Positions 14,394 to 19,516 of a DNA stretch of 19,516 nt are shown here, piece after piece (position 1 is the first letter of the stretch; each line of letters starts with the position of its first letter). Under the pieces are notes generated by a model. It saw nothing but the letters and a program-made list of their open reading frames with translations. It did not search any database and was not told the origin of the DNA. The stretch lies in the NCBI GenBank assembly GCA_963546395.1, contig CAUUMS010000027.1:1-19516 (forward strand), in the 5' to 3' direction. The DNA is from Bacteroides_D sp963546395. GTDB taxonomy: Bacteria > Bacteroidota > Bacteroidia > Bacteroidales > CAJPTX01. The position numbers and the translations under genes are program-made.

Positions 14394-15392
14394 TTACAGG
14401 GTGATGAAACGTCCGGCGTACGCCAATCCTAGCGTGACCGCCAGGATGGCGTAGAAGAGGATGCGCCGCGGGCGGCTCTGCGCCCCCTCGACGAAGAACT
14501 GCGACAGCCCCGCAGCCAGAGGAAGCGCCACGAGCCCCTGGCTCACCCCGGGATAATGGCTAGTGGCAGCCCCAAGGCACGCCAGCAGCACGGCAGCACG
14601 CAGCAGCCCACGGGTGAGCAGATAGGCCCCGATGCGGGCCGAATGAGGCTTGCGCGCTTGCAGCAGGTGGGCAATCCACAGCACTAGCAGCAGGGCCCAG
14701 AAGAGCATGATCGGCACGTGACGCTGCACGAAGTCCCACCACAGCACCGGCTGCCAGGACCAACTCGCGGGGTTCGGCAGGAGCCACTCGGACGGTCGCC
14801 CCAGCAGGTAGCATGCCAACCATGCCGCCACGGCGGGCAGCGCGTAGCCGATGAGCATCAGCAGCACCCTATCGGCACGCAGGGCTCCACGGTAGAAGAG
14901 GGCCACGAGGGGAATGAGGCCTAATGGCCAGGCGGGCTGATAGATAAGCGGGCATATCCCGAGCAATGCGCTAGCTCGAAACACGGCACTCGACAGCAGG
15001 GCCGGCTGCGCCGTGTTCAACAGGGTGGGCAGGGCAAACACTAGGCAGGTGAGGGCACACGCGGCCGACAGCTGCACATCGGGCGGCACGGGGAGCAACG
15101 TGCCCCACATTGAGGCCAGGAGCACGAGCAGGTAGGTGTGTTGCCCCCACGCAGAGTAACGCACCAGGAGCCACCGACCGAGGAATGCGGTGAGCAGGAT
15201 GAGCGCACAGGCAATCATCCGCTGCGTGAGCGGCAGCAACGGGGTGAACAGCAGGCTGGCCAACGGCGTACTCGCCTCGGCAGAGGCGGTCTCTACCGGT
15301 ACCGGGAGTAGGCAATCGATCACCCAGAGAGGGAACAGGAGTGCCAGAGCTAGGGCCAGCGATCCGGCCCCCCCACGCTGCAAGCGGCTCAT
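14394..15392 (-). CDS. Polytopic membrane protein of unknown function
   Basis: I do not recognise a specific family. The 332-aa sequence is dominated by hydrophobic helices, roughly eight to ten. The first is an N-terminal segment at about 11-31, there are others near 58-75, 86-104 and 110-126, and the last is near 309-329. Short basic connectors (RPRR, RKPH, RADR) separate some helices. No transporter or enzyme motif stands out. The size and all-membrane character resemble DUF6427-type proteins found in Bacteroidota, which is a guess. The start codon overlaps the purD stop in an ATGA arrangement, so its translation is coupled to purD. Tryptophan- and leucine-rich composition is normal for such proteins. 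Confidence 0.8.
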   Translation of the reverse strand: MSRLQRGGAGSLALALALLFPLWVIDCLLPVPVETASAEASTPLASLLFTPLLPLTQRMIACALILLTAFLGRWLLVRYSAWGQHTYLLVLLASMWGTLLPVPPDVQLSAACALTCLVFALPTLLNTAQPALLSSAVFRASALLGICPLIYQPAWPLGLIPLVALFYRGALRADRVLLMLIGYALPAVAAWLACYLLGRPSEWLLPNPASWSWQPVLWWDFVQRHVPIMLFWALLLVLWIAHLLQARKPHSARIGAYLLTRGLLRAAVLLACLGAATSHYPGVSQGLVALPLAAGLSQFFVEGAQSRPRRILFYAILAVTLGLAYAGRFITL

Positions 15393-16726
15393 TGTCGCTC
15401 CCTTCCCATGACATCCATCCCGATGTCCGACCGATGCTGCTTACCCTCGAAGTCCACCCCCTCGGCCAGGGCATACGCGGCCGTTCGCGCCTGGGATAGG
15501 CTCTCGCCCTGCCCCACGCACGAGAAGACGCGCCCCCCATCGGTGCGCAAAACCCCACTCCCATCCACACGAGTACCCGCATGGATCAGGTGGGTCTGCG
15601 TGGGCCAATGCTCAGGGTCTGGGAGACGAATCGGCATCCCCTTCCCGTAGGCCCCAGGATAGCCCTGCGACACCAGCGACACAGAGACGAAACTGCGGGG
15701 ACTTATGGATATTCTCCCCACCCCGCTAGTGGCCAGCTTCCCCGCGGCAGCTGCGCAGAGCACAGCCAGAAAGTCGCCCTCCACACGGGGGAGCACCACC
15801 TGCGTTTCCGGATCGCCCAGGCGCGCGTTGTATTCGATGACGTACGGATCCCCTTCGGGTGAGCGCATCAGGCCAAAGAAGATGAACCCGCGGTAATCCA
15901 CCCCCTCGGCGGCTAAGCCGCGCACGGTGGGGGCCACAATCCGCTCCTCTACGCGCCGCATGAACTCCGCGTCAGCAAACGGCACGGGCGACACGGAGCC
16001 CATGCCCCCGGTGTTGGGACCCCGATTGCCGTCATACGCCTGCTTATAGTCCTTAGCCGCGGGTAGCAGCACGTAGTCATGCCCATCGCAGAGCGCAAAT
16101 ACGGACAGCTCGATGCCGTGCAGGAACTCCTCTATCACCACGCATTCGCTGGCGGCCCCAAACTGTCCCGCAAAGAGCGTGTCGAGAGCCGCCTCAGCCT
16201 CGGGCAACGTGGGCACGATGAGCACGCCCTTTCCCGCTGCCAGGCCGTCGGCCTTCAGCACGTAGGGGGCTGGTAGCTGGCGTAAAAACGCCTTGGCCTC
16301 CGAGGATTGCCCTGCATGGAATGCTGCATAGCGCGCCGTGGGGATTGCGTGCCGCATCATGAATGCTTTGGCAAACGATTTGCTACCCTCTAGCTGCGCC
16401 CCCGCCTGCCCGGGACCCACCACCAGCACGTGTTGCAGCTCAGCATCAGCGCGCACCCGGTCGGCTAGTCCCTCCACGAGCGGCCCCTCTGGGCCTATCA
16501 CCAGCAGATGTACGCCGTGCTCGAGGATGGCTGCGCGCACCCTCGCAAAATCATTGGCCGCACCCGCCAAACATTCAACACCCCCCTGCTGCATGCCCGG
16601 GTTTCCGGGGAGCGCATACATCCGCCCCACCCGCTCGCAGGCGAGTAGACGCATGGCGATGGCATGCTCGCGGCCACCAGAGCCGAGTATCAAGACGTTG
16701 CACGCCGGGGAATCCACTTCACGCAT
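15389..16726 (-). CDS. purD: Phosphoribosylamine-glycine ligase (GAR synthetase)
   Basis: PurD joins glycine to phosphoribosylamine using ATP, step 2 of purine synthesis. The 445-aa protein has the N-domain signature VLILGSGGREHA (11-22). Its ATP-grasp elements are KADGLAAGKGV (158-168), DYKQAYDGNRGPNTGGMG (226-243) and the metal-binding YNARLGDPETQ (299-309). The start adds nine residues before the first strand compared with many homologues; no internal ATG fits better. On the minus strand TACCTTCG (complement of 16752-16759) could be its -7 box about 25 bases upstream, though no -33 TTG is correctly spaced. It overlaps the membrane-protein gene downstream by 4 bases. PurQ of the same pathway lies 11 kb away on the opposite strand, so purine genes are scattered here. 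Confidence 0.96.
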   Translation of the reverse strand: MREVDSPACNVLILGSGGREHAIAMRLLACERVGRMYALPGNPGMQQGGVECLAGAANDFARVRAAILEHGVHLLVIGPEGPLVEGLADRVRADAELQHVLVVGPGQAGAQLEGSKSFAKAFMMRHAIPTARYAAFHAGQSSEAKAFLRQLPAPYVLKADGLAAGKGVLIVPTLPEAEAALDTLFAGQFGAASECVVIEEFLHGIELSVFALCDGHDYVLLPAAKDYKQAYDGNRGPNTGGMGSVSPVPFADAEFMRRVEERIVAPTVRGLAAEGVDYRGFIFFGLMRSPEGDPYVIEYNARLGDPETQVVLPRVEGDFLAVLCAAAAGKLATSGVGRISISPRSFVSVSLVSQGYPGAYGKGMPIRLPDPEHWPTQTHLIHAGTRVDGSGVLRTDGGRVFSCVGQGESLSQARTAAYALAEGVDFEGKQHRSDIGMDVMGRERQ

Positions 16727-16918
16727 AGGGAGACAGGGTTACGTTACTGCGCGAAGGTAGCACACCCACCCCAAACACGCCTCTGCCATTTGTGGGTCGA
16801 TCTGCGCATTTAAATCAATATAGACGTTGTACAGCGATTCAACAATAACTATTGAGTAGGATTTTTGCAATTACGCTGATGCGACGGTATCGGTATGTGA
16901 CGATGGGAACAATGCCCC

Positions 16919-17789
16919 CTACTCATCTCCCTGCGCATCGTTGCCTAGGAATGCGCGGCAGCTGGCGAGGGGCTCGTCGTCTAGCCCCATGAGCTGGGCA
17001 ATGCGCAGGGTCTCGTGGGGCACCTCGCCATGCTCGTCCGGCTCGAGACGGTAGTCGATGTACTCGTTGAGCCGCTCCACCCCAAGCGGGCCATGTACCA
17101 GGTCGTCACGAAAGCCGCGCACCTTGTAGCGGTGGCACGCCATGCGTATGGGCTGTCACCACGGCCGCGAGGGGCTCGCCCAGGGCCTCGGCATAGCTGC
17201 GCAAGCGCAACACCAGGTCGCGCCGGATGCGATCCTCGATGGCAAGGCAGTCGAGCCGCTGCTGCTCTTGGGCCTCCTCGGAGGCCCACTGCTGCTGCAA
17301 GATGATCAGCGTGCGACGGGCGGCTGTCAGCTCGTGTGAATACTCGTCGTAGATGAAGAATTCCGGGATACGCCTCGCCTGCGGGTCGAGTAGCTCGAGG
17401 GAGGCCGTTTGGTCGGGAATAGGCTGCGTGGGGAACTGCGACTCGGCCACCATGTCACGGAGGCACATCGCCTGGATGGCGAAGTGCTTGAGCTCGAATA
17501 GCTCCACATCATCGCTGGTGCGCTGGGCTCGCAGATTCTCTACCGACCAGTGCACGTCCTGCGTCTGGCACAGCACCATCTCTGCCAAATCGCGACGTAG
17601 CGGCACTGCCTGATGCTCGAAATGCTGCTGCACCGCGGCTAACTCCTCCAGGGCACACGATACGCGATCGGCATCCCGCAGGAAGACCATGGATCCCTTC
17701 GCCCGCTGCCCGGGCCCGGAGTGAATGGCCAGATTCTCTGCGACGAATCGCATTCCTGGCACCCTCTGCTGCGCCCCACGTAGGGTCAT
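16919..17789 (-). pseudogene. Decayed MutS-family gene lacking its ATPase domain
   Basis: Read on the minus strand from the ATG at 17789, the frame gives RFVAENLAIHSGPGQRAKGS, then DDVELFELKHFAIQ and ELLDPQARRIPEFFIYDEYS. These resemble the connector/core region of a Bacteroidota MutS-related family. The frame stops after GVPPLQGARLS. The neighbouring frame continues from about 17143 with MACHRYKVRGFRDDL and IDYRLEPDEHGEVPHETLRI, which resembles the C-terminal end of the same family. Three things are missing: the Walker A loop, the Walker B DE pair, and about 200 residues between them and the core. An in-frame deletion near 17180 (between SYAEAL and GEPLAAVVTAHT) plus a frameshift near 17145 explains this. 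The family call rests on remembered patterns and is moderate; the frame break is plain. Open frame upstream to 18068 looks non-coding. Confidence 0.55.
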
Positions 17790-18426
17790 AGCCCATCCCG
17801 AATTTCGTGGATCGCCCCTACGCCCCCCACCCGCTCCCCTCGCCAAGTTAGCCTTTGGCCTTAAGGGGAGAGCGACGACATACTGGCCGGGAGGAAGGGG
17901 TGAGGTGAATAGGCAGAAGGACATTTCCCAAGATGTCGCATCGATCCAAGGCGACCCCGCAACGCCAATGGGAGGGCGACGGCCAATCGAACCAAGGCCC
18001 AGCACTGTGTATACAACGGGACGGATGGCAAACGGAGAGTGAGATGGCATTGTAATAGTCGAACTCATAGAGTTTTACCGACAGCGATGCGCAGAATAAA
18101 TTGCAATTTTCATTTACATCGGCCAATCATTTTTCGCCAGGATAGGAAACAGAAGCGGCGATCATTTCGTTCCGTATTATATACTGCATTAGTTTCAATC
18201 CGATTCACCTGGTAGAATGGAAGCGGCCTTACCATGATGGAACTCCTGCCACTCGTGACCATGCCTGTAGAATCCTACCAGAGACACAACTCCGAGTGGG
18301 GTTACAGGGCTGGGAAGCGCTCCTTTGTGGCCACCCCGAGAGGTAGCACATAGGCAAAATGGCTGGGAAATGCTCTGTGCGAGATCTTCACTACAGTTAC
18401 TAGTCGAGTTCAATTCATACCAAGCT
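17790..18426. other. Gene-poor stretch between two divergent units
   Basis: These 637 bases hold no gene I can support. From about 18060 to 18215 the DNA is clearly AT-richer than its neighbours and probably contains promoters, but no exact TAnnTTTG box with a spaced TTG was found. Two 15-base direct repeats differing at 2 positions lie at 18308-18322 and 18361-18375 (GGCTGGGAAGCGCTC and GGCTGGGAAATGCTC). A 38-codon plus-strand frame at 18237-18353 is too short to judge. Confidence 0.5.
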
Positions 18427-19516
18427 ATGAGACGGAAGTTGGGTAGAGAGATGCCACCAGCAAGCAGCATGCGACGGCGGGCATATTACTTGCCCATAGT
18501 AGCCCTAGCGGCGGGTTGCCTGCTATTCGGTAGTGCTAGGTGCATCAAGCAGCACCGGCGTGATGCGGAAACGTTCACCGTGGAGAAACAGGGGGATCTG
18601 TCACGGCTGGCGGTGGTGACAGCAGGGGACAACAGCCTGGTGGGTATCGATACGGCCACGTTCCGCATGGAGGCCCGCATCCACTGCAAGAATATGTTGT
18701 TCGATAAGGCCATTAAGCTCGCAGACGGAGGCGTGCTAGTTATCAACGGTGAGGATAAAGCTCCTCCCAAGCTCTACATATTCGATTCCGATTGCAGCTT
18801 GCGCACTTCGATCTCGGTGCCAGGTGGGCCTATTACTCCGTTCGTCCACGGGAATCTAGTGCTAATAGGGAGCCGATTTTTCGGCCCTGGAGGAACTCAG
18901 GTCGCCGTGTACCAGCTGGATAACCTATCGCACCGCAAGACATTCGGTCTAAAAGGGCGCTTACTGCGGCAAGAGAACTTCAGCGGGCAAGGTGAACGTA
19001 TCTTTTTGCCCTATGATGGATCCGTGGTGTACCCACATCCAACCGCATCGTACGTGGTGATGCTCGATGCGAATACGCTGGACACCACGCACCTGCATGT
19101 GGGGGAACCGCTAGAGGGGGAAAGTGCAGAGACATTCATCAGCGCAGTGAACGGGGACACGCTCATCATACTCCCCCTATCGGGATGCCGCCCCATCGTG
19201 TACAGCATCGCCGAACGTCGTGTGCTCGCATACCGGAACCTCAATGAGGAGATGGGAGCACAAACGGGGTACGCCAGTGGAACCGTGGGCCTGCCAATAG
19301 TGCACGACGGGATGCTGACCATGCTCTACGCTTTTGGCTGGGAACGTAGGCAACGCACGATATGGTGGGTGAAGATGCGCCTATCCGACCTCAGCATTGT
19401 TGAGGCTAAGCAGGTGCTGCAAGACAGGGCGGAGTGGTACGCAGGGGATGACTTCCTCACCTACGGGCGATTCTACGTCATTGAGGCGAATTTCAGGCAG
19501 AGCAAATCCTTCACGG
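18427..19516 (+). CDS. Exported beta-propeller-like protein, unknown function, cut by the window end
   Basis: An uninterrupted frame of 363 codons runs from the ATG at 18427 off the right edge, so the C terminus is missing. The N terminus is basic and then hydrophobic (RRRAYYLPIVALAAGCLLFG), a signal peptide or anchor. Cys31 after LAAG could be a lipoprotein cysteine, but the hydrophobic run continues past it, so this is doubtful. An ATG at 18469 (residue 15) gives a more compact signal peptide and may be the true start. The rest consists of repeating short strands with turns such as GDNSLVGIDTATF, KLYIFDSDCSLRTS and YVVMLDANTLDTTH, the texture of YncE/WD40-like propellers. No enzyme motif is seen. 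Codon use resembles its neighbours. Confidence 0.7.
   Translation, partial: MRRKLGREMPPASSMRRRAYYLPIVALAAGCLLFGSARCIKQHRRDAETFTVEKQGDLSRLAVVTAGDNSLVGIDTATFRMEARIHCKNMLFDKAIKLADGGVLVINGEDKAPPKLYIFDSDCSLRTSISVPGGPITPFVHGNLVLIGSRFFGPGGTQVAVYQLDNLSHRKTFGLKGRLLRQENFSGQGERIFLPYDGSVVYPHPTASYVVMLDANTLDTTHLHVGEPLEGESAETFISAVNGDTLIILPLSGCRPIVYSIAERRVLAYRNLNEEMGAQTGYASGTVGLPIVHDGMLTMLYAFGWERRQRTIWWVKMRLSDLSIVEAKQVLQDRAEWYAGDDFLTYGRFYVIEANFRQSKSFT

Noticed and set aside
17790..18068. 93-residue N-terminal extension of the MutS-like frame
   Set aside because: Its translation is low in structure and unlike the family; the similarity begins only after the ATG at 17789.
18195..18470. 91-residue minus-strand frame overlapping the start of the last plus-strand gene
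   Set aside because: It overlaps the signal-peptide region of a 363-codon frame, has no recognisable motif and an atypical composition.

Overview
This GC-rich window looks like a chromosomal segment of a member of the Bacteroidota, probably Bacteroidales. Four things point there. The main sigma factor is only 286 aa and lacks region 1.1. Rho has a very long disordered insert after its N-terminal domain. Several promoters fit the Bacteroidota pattern (TTG near -33, TAnnTTTG near -7), best ahead of rho and parC and partly ahead of purQ. The topoisomerase IV A subunit carries the HPHGDASIGD sequence I associate with Bacteroidota ParC. I cannot name a genus.

Layout. Positions 1-105 are a perfect 10-bp tandem repeat that continues off the left edge, followed by about 550 bases with no convincing gene. 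Positions 661-3353 hold five small accessory-type genes: an isoprenylcysteine/phospholipid-type membrane methyltransferase, a ClbS/DfsB-like four-helix protein, a SnoaL/NTF2-like protein divergent from an HxlR-type regulator, and a GNAT acetyltransferase. Positions 3763-5856 hold purQ and a phosphomannomutase/phosphoglucomutase on the plus strand. Rho (6207-8063) has its own promoter and a C-rich, G-poor leader.

Rho converges on a minus-strand block, with two strong hairpins between them. In transcription order that block is parC (own promoter and leader, 13986-11392), dapF, a one-PDZ HtrA protease and the sigma factor. Upstream on the same strand, purD overlaps by 4 bp a polytopic membrane protein of unknown role, and a 17-bp perfect inverted repeat follows that pair. 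Further right, 16919-17789 looks like a decayed MutS-family gene that has lost its ATPase centre and carries a frameshift. A gene-poor stretch of about 640 bases follows. The window ends inside an exported, probably beta-propeller, protein of unknown function.

Functionally the core is housekeeping: purine synthesis (purD, purQ), cell-wall/lysine precursor synthesis (dapF), sugar-phosphate interconversion, transcription initiation and termination (sigma factor, Rho), chromosome decatenation (parC) and envelope proteolysis (htrA). I found no CRISPR array, tRNA, rRNA, insertion sequence or obvious new defence system. The most interesting items are the broken MutS-like gene, the rut-like leader and disordered insert of Rho, the edge repeat, and the stand-alone PurQ.
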